Shown here one piece after another: positions 12,998 to 24,938 of a stretch of 64,000 nt of DNA. Origin of the DNA: Pantoea sp. Eser (lineage in GTDB: Bacteria; Pseudomonadota; Gammaproteobacteria; Enterobacterales; Enterobacteriaceae); NCBI GenBank assembly GCA_009830035.1, contig SZZY01000009.1, positions 1 through 64,000 on the forward strand, read 5' to 3'. A program made the translations under genes and the position numbers. Positions within the stretch are counted from its first letter, which is position 1; each line of letters opens with the position of its first letter. A model generated the notes under the pieces. It saw only the letters and a list, made by a program, of their open reading frames with translations. It was not told the origin of the DNA and searched no databases.

Positions 12998-13821
12998 GAT
13001 TGTTCTCCATTCCACGGCGTCAGACGGCGCTGCAGGGCCCGTAAGCCGAGTTCTAAACTAAACGCAATTAAGGCGATGACCGCGATGCCCGCCAGCACCA
13101 CGTCGGTGGCGAGGAACTCTCCAGCCGACTGCACCATAAAGCCGAGCCCGTGGGTGGCGGCAATCAGTTCAGCCGCCACCCGCGTTGACCAGCCTACCTC
13201 AAGACCGATGCGCAGCCCGGTCAGAATTTCGGGCAGCGCGCCAGGCAGAATAACCCAGCGCAGCAGCTGCCAGCGGGTTGCGCCCAGCGATGGTGCCGCC
13301 CGGATGCGTACCTGTTGCGCATTACGCACCCCGGCTAAGGTAGAGAGAGTGACCGGCGCAAAAATGGCCAGGTAAATCAGCAGGATTTTCGAAGTCTCAC
13401 CAATGCCGAACCAGATCACCATCAGGGGCAGATAGGCCAGCGGTGGGATCGGACAATAGAGTTCAATCAGCGGATCAAGCAGCCCACGCGCCACCGGGCT
13501 CAGGCCCATCAGAATCCCGACCGGAATCCCGATAGCAGCGGCGGCAAACAGCGCGATCAGCATGCGGGTCAGGCTGGCCGTCAGATGCTGCCACAGCGTG
13601 GCGTCCATAAATACCTGTGGGCTGGCAATCAGCAGCAGCTTGCTGAATACCTGCTGCGGCGGCGGTAAAAACAGCGGTGCGATTAACCCCAGCGCGGTCA
13701 CGCTCCACCACACCAGCAACAGCAGTAATACGCTCAGTACGCTTAACCAGAAGCGGTTGGAAAATGGCCAGCGCAGCCGGCGTCGCACCGGCAAGGTTTT
13801 GTCGTTGATCAACGCACTCAT
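12994..13821 (-). CDS. tauC: Taurine ABC transporter permease
   Basis: Membrane subunit of the taurine importer, 275 residues, six predicted membrane segments and the cytoplasmic EAA loop ([10 protein letters not shown]...[10 protein letters not shown], near residues 190-215). It overlaps tauB and tauD by 4 bp each. The frame is open, but several changes at normally conserved spots look damaging: [15 protein letters not shown] where E. coli has Gly and Leu at the charged positions, and ELYCPIPP where Arg is usual. It may be open but impaired (inference). Confidence 0.95.
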   Translation of the reverse strand: MSALINDKTLPVRRRLRWPFSNRFWLSVLSVLLLLLVWWSVTALGLIAPLFLPPPQQVFSKLLLIASPQVFMDATLWQHLTASLTRMLIALFAAAAIGIPVGILMGLSPVARGLLDPLIELYCPIPPLAYLPLMVIWFGIGETSKILLIYLAIFAPVTLSTLAGVRNAQQVRIRAAPSLGATRWQLLRWVILPGALPEILTGLRIGLEVGWSTRVAAELIAATHGLGFMVQSAGEFLATDVVLAGIAVIALIAFSLELGLRALQRRLTPWNGEQS

Positions 13822-14585
13822 GCGAATGCCTCCCGTTGCTCAAACACCCGGCTCAGCACATATTCGCGCTGGGCAATAAACTGCGGATTGGATTTGATGC
13901 TGCGGCACGGCTCTCCGTCGGCAAAGCGCTGACCAAAATCGGGCCGTAGTCGCTCGACAATTCGTCCGGGTCCCGGCGACAGCAGAATCAGTTCGCTGGC
14001 GAGGAAAATCGCCTCTTCAATATCGTGGGTAATCAGCAGGATCTGTTTGCCGCTGTCGCGCCACAGCGTCAGCAGCAAGGTCTGCATCTGTTCGCGGGTA
14101 AAGGCATCGAGCGCGCCAAATGGTTCATCCAGCAGCAGCAGTCGCGGATCGGTCGCCAGCGCGCGCGCAATGCCAACCCGCTGCCGCTGACCGCCTGATA
14201 ACTGCCAGATTACCCGCTTTTCTGCACCTTCCAGTCCGACCGGCCTGATCAACCGGCGCGCAATAGCTTCACGCTCCTGACGCGCCATGCCGGCCAGTTG
14301 CAGACCGAAGGCGACGTTATCCAGCACGTTGCGCCACGGCAGTAAGCCTTCGTGCTGAAACACCACTCCGCGGTCAGCACCCGGTCCGGTGACCGGCTGG
14401 TTATCCAGCGTGATGCTGCCCGATTCCACCGGCAAAAAACTGGCCACCAGGTTGAGCAGCGTAGTTTTGCCGCAGCCTGACGGCCCCAGCACCACCAGCA
14501 GTTCACGGCGATCGATTTGCAGATTGATATCCTGCAACACCGGTTGCCCGGCATAAAGCGCATTCAGGTGAGCGATGCGTAGCAT
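13818..14585 (-). CDS. tauB: Taurine ABC transporter ATP-binding protein
   Basis: ATPase of the taurine importer, 255 residues as in E. coli. Walker [10 protein letters not shown] is at 34-42, the signature LSGGQRQR near 131, Walker [13 protein letters not shown] near 153 and the switch His in THDIEEA near 190. Coupled to tauC by a 4-bp overlap and 9 bp from tauA. Intact. Confidence 0.97.
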   Translation of the reverse strand: MLRIAHLNALYAGQPVLQDINLQIDRRELLVVLGPSGCGKTTLLNLVASFLPVESGSITLDNQPVTGPGADRGVVFQHEGLLPWRNVLDNVAFGLQLAGMARQEREAIARRLIRPVGLEGAEKRVIWQLSGGQRQRVGIARALATDPRLLLLDEPFGALDAFTREQMQTLLLTLWRDSGKQILLITHDIEEAIFLASELILLSPGPGRIVERLRPDFGQRFADGEPCRSIKSNPQFIAQREYVLSRVFEQREAFA

Positions 14586-14594
14586 GAGGACTCC

Positions 14595-15575
14595 TTAAGG
14601 TTTGGCTAACGGCTCGACAAAGCGGGAGGTCACGTAACTGCTGTAATCGTTATCCGCCTGCGGCACTCTGCCCTGCGCTTTCAGAAACCGGGCGGTGTCG
14701 ACAATCGCCTTGTTCACCGGCTTGCCCAGCTGTTCAATCTGCTGTTGTGCCGTCAGGTAGGTGTTGCCTTTCACCAGGCCGGGCACCTGCGCTTCCGGTA
14801 CGCCGCTCAGGCGTGACAGTTTGCTGAGATTATCGGGCTGCTTCAGCCAGCTATCGGGATTGTCGAGATAGGATTGCTGCGCGGCCAGCGCGCTGCGGGC
14901 AAAGGCGTTGACGATCTCCGGATGCTGCTGAGCGAAGTCTTTGCGCACCACCCAGACGTCGAGAGTGGGCGATCCCCAGCTTCCCACCTGTGCAGAGTCG
15001 GTTAACACCTTGCCATTTTTCTCCAGCTCATTGACCGCAGGTGTCCAGACATAGGCACCGTGAATGTCGCCACGCTGCCAGGCGGCGATAATCGCCGGCG
15101 GCTGCAGATTGACCAGCTGCACCTGTGACGGCTGGATTCCCCAGTGTTTCAGCGCCGCCAGCAGGCTGTAATGGGTGGTAGAGATGAACGGCACGGCGAT
15201 GCGCTTACCGATCAGATCCTGCGGTGTGGTGATGTTCTTCTTCACCACCAATGCTTCAGAGTTACCGAGCTGAGAGGCCAGCAAAAAGGCTTCGATGGGC
15301 AGTTTCTGCGCTGCGGCGACCGCTAACGGGCTGGAGCTGATATTGCCGATCTGTACGTCGCCCGATGCCAGCGCGCGCAGCACACCGGCACCGCTGTCAA
15401 ACTTACGCCAGTCGACGCTGGCGCCGCTCTCTTTGGCGAAACTGTTGTCCGCCTGTGCCACCTTGGCCGGCTCGGCAGAGGTCTGATACGCCACGTTGAC
15501 ATTGACCGCGTCCGCCCGGAAGGCCAGCAGCGCCAGGGCTGCAGCTAAAAACGTTAAACGTGCTGTGACTGCCAT
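14595..15575 (-). CDS. tauA: Taurine ABC transporter substrate-binding protein
   Basis: Periplasmic binding protein of the taurine importer, 326 residues with an N-terminal signal peptide ending near FRADA. The SsuA/TauA-type core is recognisable (AQADNSFAKESG, VDWRKFDSG, GNISSSPLAVAAAQ). First gene of the operon; expression is expected to depend on Cbl/CysB under sulfate limitation, and the AT-rich 236 bp upstream, shared with the divergent regulator gene, is the place to look for such sites. Intact. Confidence 0.95.
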   Translation of the reverse strand: MAVTARLTFLAAALALLAFRADAVNVNVAYQTSAEPAKVAQADNSFAKESGASVDWRKFDSGAGVLRALASGDVQIGNISSSPLAVAAAQKLPIEAFLLASQLGNSEALVVKKNITTPQDLIGKRIAVPFISTTHYSLLAALKHWGIQPSQVQLVNLQPPAIIAAWQRGDIHGAYVWTPAVNELEKNGKVLTDSAQVGSWGSPTLDVWVVRKDFAQQHPEIVNAFARSALAAQQSYLDNPDSWLKQPDNLSKLSRLSGVPEAQVPGLVKGNTYLTAQQQIEQLGKPVNKAIVDTARFLKAQGRVPQADNDYSSYVTSRFVEPLAKP

Positions 15576-15811
15576 GATTGCTACCCCACCCTTTTATGAT
15601 GGAAGCAGTGTCTCTGGCGGCAATAATTTCAACAAGGAATTAAAAATTATCCCTAATAGAAATAAGTTCTTAGATCACTATCTGCAAAACTAAGCTAAAA
15701 ATCGCAAATGCTGAAAAATCGCGCCAGCGTGAAAAATGTCAGGCGCTCACATTCGGCCTGTGTTATTGATATGCATTCCCGTTTAATGCTTGTAAAAGGT
15801 CTTTGTGTTCG

Positions 15812-16739
15812 ATGTCGATTGAGAAAGTCGCTCAGCTGGCTGGCGTCTCTAAAGCCACGGTGTCGCGGGTTCTCAACGCCCATCCCGGCGTCAAACCCGA
15901 TACGCGTGAGAAAGTGCTGTCGGCTATCGCCGCCTGTGACTACCAGCCCAACTTGTTAGCCCGACAACTGCGCACGGCGCAAAGCCACATGCTGCTGGTT
16001 TTGATTTCAGACATCACCAACCCCTTCTGCTCGCGGGTGGTACAGGGGATTGAGGCGGAGGCTGAACTGCACGGTTATCACATCCTGCTCTGCCACTCCG
16101 CCTCTCAGTTACAGCGTGAAGCCGCCTATCTCACGCTGTTGACCGGCAAAGTGGTGGATGGGGTTATCACCATGGATGCGGCGTCGGGACTGCAGGATTT
16201 GCAGCAAATCATCGCAGGCGCGCCGTGGGTCCAGTGCTCGGAATTCGATCCGGCCATCCCGGCCTCTTCCGTCACCATTGATCATCTCGACGCGGCGCGC
16301 GATACCGTGCGCTACCTCTACTCGCACCATCGTGAACAGGGCTATTATCAGGCGATAAACGCGCTGGGACTGGACTGGTCGGGGGTCGCCTACACCAGCG
16401 ATATCTCCACTGAAGCGGGCAGCTAGGGCACTGCAGCAATTACTGGCAATGCCGCAACCACCGGATGCGATCTTTGCCGTGTCGGATGTGCTGGCCGTGG
16501 GGGTGATTCATGCGGCGTTGCAAGCGGGCCTGCGCGTACCGGAAGATCTGGCAGTGGTCGGTTTTGACGGCATTCCGTTTACCGGCAGCCTTAACCCGCC
16601 GCTGACCATCATCGAACAACCGATGTATCAGCTCGGTGCACGTAGCGTACAGCTGCTGTTGCAGAAGATTCGTCAGCCGCACGCGCCGGTGATGCGCGAA
16701 GTCCTGCCGTGGAAGCGCGTTGAACGCGCCTCCAGTTAA
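15812..16739 (+). pseudogene. LacI-family transcriptional regulator, broken
   Basis: The N-terminus is a standard LacI helix-turn-helix (VAQLAGVSKATVSRVLN, residues 5-21) followed by a periplasmic-binding-protein-like sensor domain. About 25-30 residues seem deleted after YLYSHH (the family usually continues with a Gly/Arg/Ile-rich strand), TAG occurs at 16424-16426, and a one-base shift follows, after which ALQQLLAMPQPPDAIFAVSD and PPLTIIEQP are readable to 16739. Divergent from tauA. The specific family member and ligand are not clear to me. Confidence 0.85.
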
Positions 16740-17350
16740 CCCAGTGCCAGATCAGCAGGACGCAGGCCGCCGTCAGCAGCCCCATAGCGAGATTAAAGAT
16801 TTTCCAGGCGCGACGGCTGCGTAAAATGCGGCCAATCATCGCGCCGAACCCCATCCAGATCAGGCCGGACACCAGGTTGACGATAAACATGCCGAGACTG
16901 ATCGCCATTACTGAATGACGATAGGCGTCGCCCGCCAGGCTAAAGCTGGCGACCGCGCGCCCAGTGCCATCAGCCAGGCCTTGGGATTGATCAGCTGCAG
17001 CAACCCGCCCTGCCAGAACGGCATCGGTTTTACCGGTACCCGGTCGGTTTCCAGCTTTTCATAGCTGGCGGTGGCAATTTTCCATGCCAGCCACAGCAGG
17101 TAAAGGCTGCCGGCAATTTTCAGCACCAGATGCAGCGAGGGATAGAGCAGAATCAGTCCGCCAACGCCAAACGCCACCATCAGCAGCATAACCTGCATGC
17201 CGATCATTATGCCAATCATCAAGGGAAGGGTACGCACAAAGCCAAAATTGGCGCCGCCCGCGGTGCGGTAATTAACATATTATTAGGGTCTGGCGTGATT
17301 GCGGCGACCCACAGAAATCCCAACATCGACAAGAAAAGACTCAGTTCCAT
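16609..17350 (-). pseudogene. LysE/RhtB-family amino-acid exporter, two frameshifts
   Basis: The start MELSLFLSMLGFLWVAAITP and PNNMLIT are typical of this six-helix exporter family; the usual Gly of PGPNN is Asp here. A one-base shift near 17260 leads to VRTLPLMIGIMIG in a second frame, and another near 16955 leads to SFSLAGDAYRH and IGRILRSRRAWKIF in a third. The last frame has no stop before 16609 and runs into the end of the opposing regulator gene, so the native stop (expected near 16740) is probably out of frame. Substrate unknown. Confidence 0.85.
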
Positions 17351-17410
17351 GGCAATCGGGTGCTCCTCACCCCCAGCAAGCAAAAAACCTATCGAAGCTA
17401 ACAGTGTGAT

Positions 17411-18427
17411 ATGGAACAGACAAGCTTTTACAACATGAAATTTAGCGGGCCGGAAGCCGGGGATTTTACGCCGCTGACCCGCATGCGTAATGCGCATCTG
17501 CAAACGGTGCTGCCACGCCTGCTGCGGCGGCAGATCAACCTCGATCCCTGGTGGCAGCGTCTCGATCTGCCCGATGGCGATTTTGTCGATCTAGCCTGGA
17601 GTGAAGATCCTCAGCTGGCGCAGCACAAACCGCGAGTGGTGCTGTTTCACGGACTGGAGGGCAGTTTCCACAGCCCCTATATCCACGGCCTGATGGCGAT
17701 CTGTCGCGCACGCGGCTGGCTGGCGGTGGTGATGCATTTCCGCGGATGCAGCGGCGAACCTAACCGGCTGAACCGCATCTATCACTCCGGCGAAACCGAA
17801 GATGCGCGCTATTTTTTGCACTGGCTGCAAACCCGCTGGGGCCAAGTACCGACCGTGGCGGTAGGTTTTTAGCTCGGCGGCAATATGCTGGGCTGTCTGC
17901 TGGGTCAGCAGGGGGCCGCTGCACCCGTCGATGCTGGCGTCATCGTCTCCGCGCCGCTGCTGCTGGCGCCGTGCAGCCTCAAGCTGGAGCGCGGCTTTTC
18001 GCGCTTTTATCAATACTATTTACTGGCGCAGCTGAAGAAGAATGCCCGGCGCAAACTGCACGCCTGGCCGGAAACGTTGCCGGTGAACTTGGCGCAGCTT
18101 AAAGCGCTACGCCGGCTACGCGACTTTGATGACGCGATCACCGCCCGCGCCCACGGTTTCAGCGATGCGGCTGACTATTATCAGCGCGCCAGCGCCCTGC
18201 CCTGGCTGAAACAGATCGATAAGCCGCTGCTGATCATTCATGCCAAAGATGACCCGTTCATGAGTGATGAGGTGATACCGCACAGCAGCCAATTATCTGC
18301 CACTATTACTTATCAACTGACGCCGCACGGCGGTCACGTTGGCTTTGTCGGCGGGACGTTGCGCCAGCCCGAAATGTGGCTTGAACAGCGCATACCCCAG
18401 TGGATTGCCCCTTTTCTGGATACCTAA
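17411..18427 (+). pseudogene. yheT: YheT alpha/beta hydrolase, stop at the catalytic serine
   Basis: The parent is an AB-hydrolase (E. coli YheT, 340 residues; esterase-like, exact substrate unknown). The frame is collinear over its whole length (338 codons) with a single lesion: TAG at 17870-17872 in VAVGF-stop-LGGNMLG, exactly where the family has the nucleophile serine of GxSxGG. The oxyanion/HGLEGS motif lies upstream and HAKDDPF and HGGHVGF lie downstream. A TCG-to-TAG change is the simplest origin. With 4 bp to yheU, polar effects are possible. Confidence 0.93.
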
Positions 18428-18431
18428 CGTT

Positions 18432-18650
18432 GTGATTATCCCCTGGCAACAGGTCTCACCTGAGACGCTTGAAAATCTGATTGAAACTTTTGTGCTGCGT
18501 GAAGGCACCGACTACGGCGAGCAGGAACGCAGCCTGAACGAAAAAGTGGCTGACGTGCGCCGCCAGCTGGAAACCGGCGAAGTGGTGCTGGTGTGGTCGG
18601 AACTGCATGAATCGGTCAATATTATGCCGCGCAAAGAATTTCGCGGCTGA
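18432..18650 (+). CDS. yheU: YheU family protein, GTG start
   Basis: A 72-residue protein of unknown function, identical in length to E. coli YheU, with [15 protein letters not shown] and [16 protein letters not shown] conserved. The start is GTG at 18432, four bases after the yheT stop; no ATG gives the conserved IIPWQ N-terminus. Intact. Confidence 0.9.
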   Translation: MIIPWQQVSPETLENLIETFVLREGTDYGEQERSLNEKVADVRRQLETGEVVLVWSELHESVNIMPRKEFRG

Positions 18651-18711
18651 TGCAGCCGGCGGCAATTCATGTTAACAATGCGCATGGCCCGACTTCACAG
18701 GGAGCTTTTTT

Positions 18712-19581
18712 ATGTCAGCACGCCATCCGATAATCGCCGTCACCGGTTCCAGCGGCGCAGGGACCACCACCACCAGTCTCGCGTTCCGTAAAATCTTTCA
18801 GCAGCTCGATCTGCACGCTGCCGAACTGGAAGGCGACAGTTTCCACCGCTTCACCAGGCCTGAAATGGATATGGCGATACGCAAAGCGCGGGATTTGGGC
18901 CGCCATGTCAGCTATTTCGGTCCGGAAGCCAATGACTTTGGCTTACTGGAGCAGAGCTTCAGGCAGTATGGGCTCGACGGTCAGGGCCAGTCGCGTAAGT
19001 ACCTGCATACCTATGACGAAGCGGTGCCGTGGAATCAGGTGCCGGGCACCTTTACACCGTGGCAGCCGCTGCCGCAAAACACCGATATCCTGTTTTACGA
19101 AGGACTGCATGGTGGCGTGGTGACCGCCCAGCATAACGTGGCGGAACATGTCGACCTGCTGGTGGGCGTGGTGCCGATTGTTAACCTTGAGTGGATTCAG
19201 AAGCTGGTGCGTGACACCAGCGAACGCGGCCATTCGCGTGAAGCAGTAATGGATTCGGTGGTGCGCTCAATGGAAGATTACATCAACTTCATTACGCCGC
19301 AGTTCTCGCGCACCCACCTTAACTTCCAGCGGGTGCCAACGGTCGACACCTCGAACCCGTTTGCCGCCCGCGCTATTCCGTCACTGGATGAGAGCTTAGT
19401 GGTGATCCATTTCCAGGCGCTGGATGATATCGACTTCCCTTATCTGCTGGCGATGCTACAGGGATCGTTCATCTCGCATATCAATACGCTGGTGGTGCCG
19501 GGCGGGAAAATGGGGCTGGCGATGGAGCTGATCATGGGTCCGCTGGTGAAGCGGCTGGTGGAAGGCAAACGGATAGAATAA
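18712..19581 (+). CDS. prkB: Phosphoribulokinase-like P-loop kinase
   Basis: Belongs to the phosphoribulokinase/uridine kinase family (289 residues, as in E. coli PrkB). Walker A is GSSGAGTTTT at about residues 12-21 with Thr in place of the usual Lys-Ser, as in the enterobacterial proteins; LFYEGLHGG, VPIVNLEWIQK and DTSERGHS are conserved. These bacteria lack RuBisCO, so the true substrate is uncertain. Preceded by a GGAG site. Intact. Confidence 0.93.
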   Translation: MSARHPIIAVTGSSGAGTTTTSLAFRKIFQQLDLHAAELEGDSFHRFTRPEMDMAIRKARDLGRHVSYFGPEANDFGLLEQSFRQYGLDGQGQSRKYLHTYDEAVPWNQVPGTFTPWQPLPQNTDILFYEGLHGGVVTAQHNVAEHVDLLVGVVPIVNLEWIQKLVRDTSERGHSREAVMDSVVRSMEDYINFITPQFSRTHLNFQRVPTVDTSNPFAARAIPSLDESLVVIHFQALDDIDFPYLLAMLQGSFISHINTLVVPGGKMGLAMELIMGPLVKRLVEGKRIE

Positions 19582-19600
19582 GAGGCCGGCGAGCGGCCTC
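19582..19600. terminator. Bidirectional terminator between prkB and yhfA
   Basis: A 7-bp stem GAGGCCG/CGGCCTC with a 5-base loop in the short space between two converging genes. On the minus strand it is followed by TTATTCT. Confidence 0.65.
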
Positions 19601-19608
19601 TGCAGGCA

Positions 19609-20013
19609 TTACAGTTCGATCACTTCATAGCTATGGGTGATGGTCACGCCTTTACCCAGCATGATGGCGACCGAGCAATATTTTTCAGCAGAAAGATCCA
19701 CCGCGCGTGAGACCGCCTTATCCTGTAGCGCTTTGCCGCTCACGATGAAGTGCAGGTTGATGTGCGTAAAGATTCGCGGCGCTTCTTCACGACGTTCTGA
19801 GGTCAGTTTCACTTCACAATCAGCCACACCGTTGCGACCTTTTTGCAGAATTGATACCACGTCGATGGCGCTGCATCCGCCCGCCGACATCAGCACCATC
19901 TCCATTGGGCTGGGCGCTTTATCACCCGAATTGCCATCCATTAATACCTGATGACCGGATGACGACTCACCGAGGAATGTTAGTCCTTCTACCCATTTCA
20001 CTCTTGCCTGCAT
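19609..20013 (-). CDS. yhfA: OsmC-like protein YhfA
   Basis: OsmC/Ohr-fold protein, 134 residues from the ATG at 20013, equal to E. coli YhfA. The two family cysteines are in AGGCSAIDVV and AEKYCSVA. OsmC relatives reduce organic peroxides, but the YhfA substrate is not established. An in-frame extension to 20127 is not conserved and was rejected. Divergent from crp. Intact. Confidence 0.93.
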   Translation of the reverse strand: MQARVKWVEGLTFLGESSSGHQVLMDGNSGDKAPSPMEMVLMSAGGCSAIDVVSILQKGRNGVADCEVKLTSERREEAPRIFTHINLHFIVSGKALQDKAVSRAVDLSAEKYCSVAIMLGKGVTITHSYEVIEL

Positions 20014-20315
20014 GATTTTCGCTCCAGAATATGCGGTTTTGCCGTCAGAGTACGCTTTCGCCTGGTAAACAGCAATCCAGAGAAATCCGCCGTTAGCTGA
20101 AGCGAGACAACAGAAGACAGTCGGCAAAAGCTGTGCTACAAACAGTGCTGAAAATATTTTTCGTCACCCGATGGCGAAGCCAGGAAGAATGATGCGCACT
20201 GCGCCGAATGCAGCCCGAATAATTTCCTGTAAGGGAAACGCTTGAAGCTTTCATCGCCTGACGGGGAAAACTGCCCCTGTATTTTGGGCACGATAACAAC
20301 AGAGGATAATAGCGA
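20014..20315. other. Divergent yhfA-crp control region
   Basis: About 300 bp without a gene. It must hold the yhfA and crp promoters; in E. coli the equivalent region has CRP and Fis sites that autoregulate crp. The crp ribosome-binding site AGAGGATAA is clear at its end. I do not see a CRP box good enough to call by eye. Confidence 0.5.
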
Positions 20316-20948
20316 ATGGTTCTCGGCAAACCGCAAACAGACCCTACACTCGAATGGTTCCTGTCCCATTGCCATATTCACAAGTATCCATCCAAAAGTA
20401 CGCTGATTCATCAAGGTGAAAAAGCTGAAACGCTTTACTACATCGTGAAAGGTTCCGTTGCGGTTCTGATCAAAGATGAAGAAGGCAAAGAGATGATCCT
20501 TTCTTACCTGAATCAGGGCGATTTCATTGGCGAGCTTGGCCTGTTTGAAGAAGGTCAGGAGCGTAGCGCCTGGGTACGTGCGAAAACCGCGTGCGAAGTG
20601 GCGGAGATTTCCTACAAGAAATTCCGTCAGCTGATCCAGGTTAACCCGGATATCCTGATGCGACTGTCGTCGCAGATGGCGCGTCGCCTGCAGGTTACGT
20701 CTGAAAAAGTGGGTAACCTCGCTTTCCTCGACGTAACCGGACGCATTGCTCAGACTCTGCTTAACCTGGCGAAGCAGCCAGACGCCATGACGCATCCCGA
20801 CGGCATGCAAATTAAAATTACTCGTCAGGAAATTGGCCAAATCGTTGGTTGTTCACGTGAAACCGTGGGCCGTATTTTGAAGATGCTGGAAGATCAGAAT
20901 CTGATCTCAGCACACGGCAAAACCATCGTCGTTTACGGCACTCGCTAA
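20316..20948 (+). CDS. crp: cAMP receptor protein
   Basis: Global regulator that binds cAMP and activates catabolic promoters. The 210 residues are almost identical to E. coli CRP. The cAMP pocket is present ([15 protein letters not shown], with Arg and Ser contacts), as are the C-helix and the DNA-recognition helix RETVGR in the helix-turn-helix near residues 169-190. Preserved intact between two broken regions, as expected for a key regulator. Confidence 0.99.
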   Translation: MVLGKPQTDPTLEWFLSHCHIHKYPSKSTLIHQGEKAETLYYIVKGSVAVLIKDEEGKEMILSYLNQGDFIGELGLFEEGQERSAWVRAKTACEVAEISYKKFRQLIQVNPDILMRLSSQMARRLQVTSEKVGNLAFLDVTGRIAQTLLNLAKQPDAMTHPDGMQIKITRQEIGQIVGCSRETVGRILKMLEDQNLISAHGKTIVVYGTR

Positions 20949-21006
20949 TTTCTGTCACCCACGGCGTGATAGGCAACATCGCGCCGTTATTGTTTGTGTT
21001 GGGCCG

Positions 21007-23026
21007 ATGTGGCGTCGAATTATTTACCATCCTGAAGTCAATTACGCCTTGCGGCAAACCCTGGTGCTCTGTCTGCCAGTGGAGCTGGGCTGGCTGGCGA
21101 CCTGCAAAAAGGTCTGCTGTTCTCGTTAATCCCCGCCTGTTGCAATATCGCCGGTCTGGATACGCCGCATAAACGTTTCTTCAAACGCCTGATTGTCGGC
21201 AGCAGCCTGTTTGCGCTCGGCAGCTTTCTGATTCAGTGGCTGACGCAGCACACCATTCCACTGCCGCTAATTCTATTCGCCTTGCCGCTGCTGCTGGGAG
21301 TTACCGGTGAAATCAGTCCGCTGCACGGCCGCCTGCTGCCCGGTACCCTGATCGCCGCCATCTTCACGCTGAGCCTGATCGGCCGTATGCCGATCTATGT
21401 GCCGCCGCTGCTCTATATCGGCGGCACGTTATGGTATGGGCTGTTTAACTGGTTCTGGCTGTGGAAAGAGCAGCCGATGCGTGAAAGCCTGGGCCTGATT
21501 TACCGCGAACTGGCCAACTATTGCGACGCCAAATATACCCTACTGACCGATCCGGAAAAGGCCCTGCCGCCTCTGCTGACGCGTCAGCAAAAAGTGGTCG
21601 ATCTGATCACCACCTGCAGCAGATGCACATGCTTTCCGCCAGTCGGGACCACAGCCATAAGCGGCTGACCCGCGCCTTTCAGGTGGCGCTGGATCTGCAG
21701 GAACATATTTCGGTCAGCCTGCATCAGCCGGAAGAGGTGCAGAAACTGGTGGAGCAGAGCCATGCCGAAGCGGTGATCCGCTGAAATGCCCAGACTATTT
21801 CGGCCCGCTTACGGGTGCTGGCGGATAACATTCTCTATCACCAGCTGCCGGATCGTTTTGGCATGGAGAAGCAGCTCAGCGCGCTGGAAAAAATCGCCCG
21901 TCAGCATCCTGATAATCCGGTGGGAAATTTCTGCCTCTATCACTTCAATCGTATTGCGCGGGTGCTGCATACCCAAAAGCTGCTCTATCAGCGTGACCTG
22001 ATGGCCGATCGCCAGCGCCGTTTGCCGCTTCTGCCGGCGCTGCGCAGCTACCTTTCCTGGCGTTCATCGGCGCTGCGCACCGCCGGTCGCTTTGCGGTGA
22101 TGCTGGGCAGCGCGCTGGCGCTGTTTTTAATATTCCTAAACCGTACTGGGTTCTGATGACCATTATGTTCGTCAGCCAGAACGGCTACGGCGCCACCCGC
22201 GTCCGTATCCAGCACCGGGCGCTGGGCACCTTTGCCAGTCTGGTGATTGCGGCTGCCACCTTACGCCTGGCGGTGCCGGAGTCGCTGGTGCTGCTGATCA
22301 CCTTTATCAGCTACCGGTTTACCCACCAGTTTTACGGCTGGTCGATGATCGGCTTTACGGTGATGGCGGTTTACTTGCTGCAGCTGCTGTCGCTGAACGG
22401 TGCGCAGTTCCCGCTGCCGCGCCTGATGGATACGCTGATGGGTTGCCTGATCGCCTTTGGCGGAATGCTGTGGCTGTGGCCGCAGTGGCAGAGCGGCTTA
22501 TTGCGGCAGAACGCCCACGACGCGCTGGAAACTTATCAGGATGCGCTACGGCTGCTGCTGGGGGCGGAACAGTCGCCGGAGAAACTGGCGTATCAGCGGG
22601 TACGGGTCTGCGCTGTTTAACTCCCTGAACCAGGCGATGCAGGAACCGGCTTTTAACGCTCAGTATCTCAAGGATATGCGTCTGTGGGTCACCCACAGCC
22701 AGTTTATTGTTGAGCACATCAATGCGATGACGATTCTGGCGCGCGAACATACCATGCTGACCGCCACGTTAGCTGAGCGCTATCTGCAGTCCTGCGAAAT
22801 TGCGCTGCAACGTTGTCAGCAGCGGCTGGAATATGATGGTGCCAGTTCGCAGGTTAACCTGCTGGATGAAGTGGAGAATATTAATCAAGGGCCGGTGACA
22901 GTGGTAAAACAGCATGTGCGCCGCATCCTAGATCATCTGAGCGTGATGCACACCATTTCATCCCTGGCGTGGAGCCAGCGACCGCAACATGGCCGCTGGC
23001 TGATCAGACGGTTACGCAAAAACTAA
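21007..23026 (+). pseudogene. yhfK: YhfK/YccS-family inner-membrane protein, heavily degraded
   Basis: The parent is a fusaric-acid-resistance/YccS-like membrane protein of about 700 residues. It starts MWRRIIYHPEVNYALRQTL, then the frame is lost near 21100; PHKRFFKRLIVGSSLF and IAAIFTLSLIGRMP continue. A further shift occurs near 21620 (LITTC-QQMHMLSAS), TGA at 21782-21784 replaces Trp (VIR-stop-NAQT), another shift near 22130 breaks the second membrane domain, and one near 22610 leaves EPAFNAQYLKDMRLWVTHS to 23026. At least five lesions, so it has been unselected for some time. Confidence 0.92.
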
Positions 23027-23027
23027 A

Positions 23028-24293
<1,266 letters not shown>

Positions 24294-24329
24294 TCACAAA
24301 ATATGCATAAAAAATCACTCAAAGGCAAA

Positions 24330-24905
24330 CTATTGCGATAGGAAATTGCGCAGCAGATGGTGTCCCTGCTCACTGAGAATGCTTTCAGGATGGAATTGTA
24401 CCCCTTCCAGCGCCAAGGTTTTATGGCGGATCCCCATGATCTCGTCGGGTTGTCCGTCACGTAGGCTCCAGGCGGTGACTTCAAAGGCGTCAGGCAGCGT
24501 ATCGCGTTTTACGATCAACGAATGGTAACGGGTGACGGTGAGTGGATTATTCAGCTGGCGGAAAACACCGCTGTTGCTGTGCTGAATCAGCGAGGTTTTA
24601 CCGTGCATCACCTGACGGGCGCGCACTACCTCGCCGCCCCACGCCTGAGCAATCGCCTGATGTCCGAGGCAAACGCCCAGCACTGGCAAACGCCCGGCAA
24701 AGTGGCGAATCGCCGCCAGTGAAATGCCGGATTCGTTGGGGGTACAGGGTCCCGGGGAAATCACCAGATGGGTCAGCGGTAGCGCATCCATCTGCTGCAG
24801 GGTGATGGCATCGTTGCGCACCACCCGAACCTGCGCGCCCAGCTCGCAGAAATATTGATAGAGATTCCAGCTAAAGGAGTCGTAGTTGTCGATCAGCAGC
24901 AGCAT
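24330..24905 (-). CDS. pabA: Aminodeoxychorismate synthase, glutamine amidotransferase component
   Basis: Supplies ammonia to PabB for p-aminobenzoate and thus folate synthesis. Class I glutaminase of 191 residues with the catalytic Cys in GVCLGHQA (about 79), and His and Glu in FHPESI near 172. The oxyanion motif [12 protein letters not shown] is present. A short insertion in the C-terminal third (RDGQPDE) explains the few extra residues over E. coli. Ends in TAG. Intact. Confidence 0.95.
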   Translation of the reverse strand: MLLLIDNYDSFSWNLYQYFCELGAQVRVVRNDAITLQQMDALPLTHLVISPGPCTPNESGISLAAIRHFAGRLPVLGVCLGHQAIAQAWGGEVVRARQVMHGKTSLIQHSNSGVFRQLNNPLTVTRYHSLIVKRDTLPDAFEVTAWSLRDGQPDEIMGIRHKTLALEGVQFHPESILSEQGHHLLRNFLSQ

Positions 24906-24938
24906 GACTAATCCAGAGTGGTTAACAGCGCCGCTATT

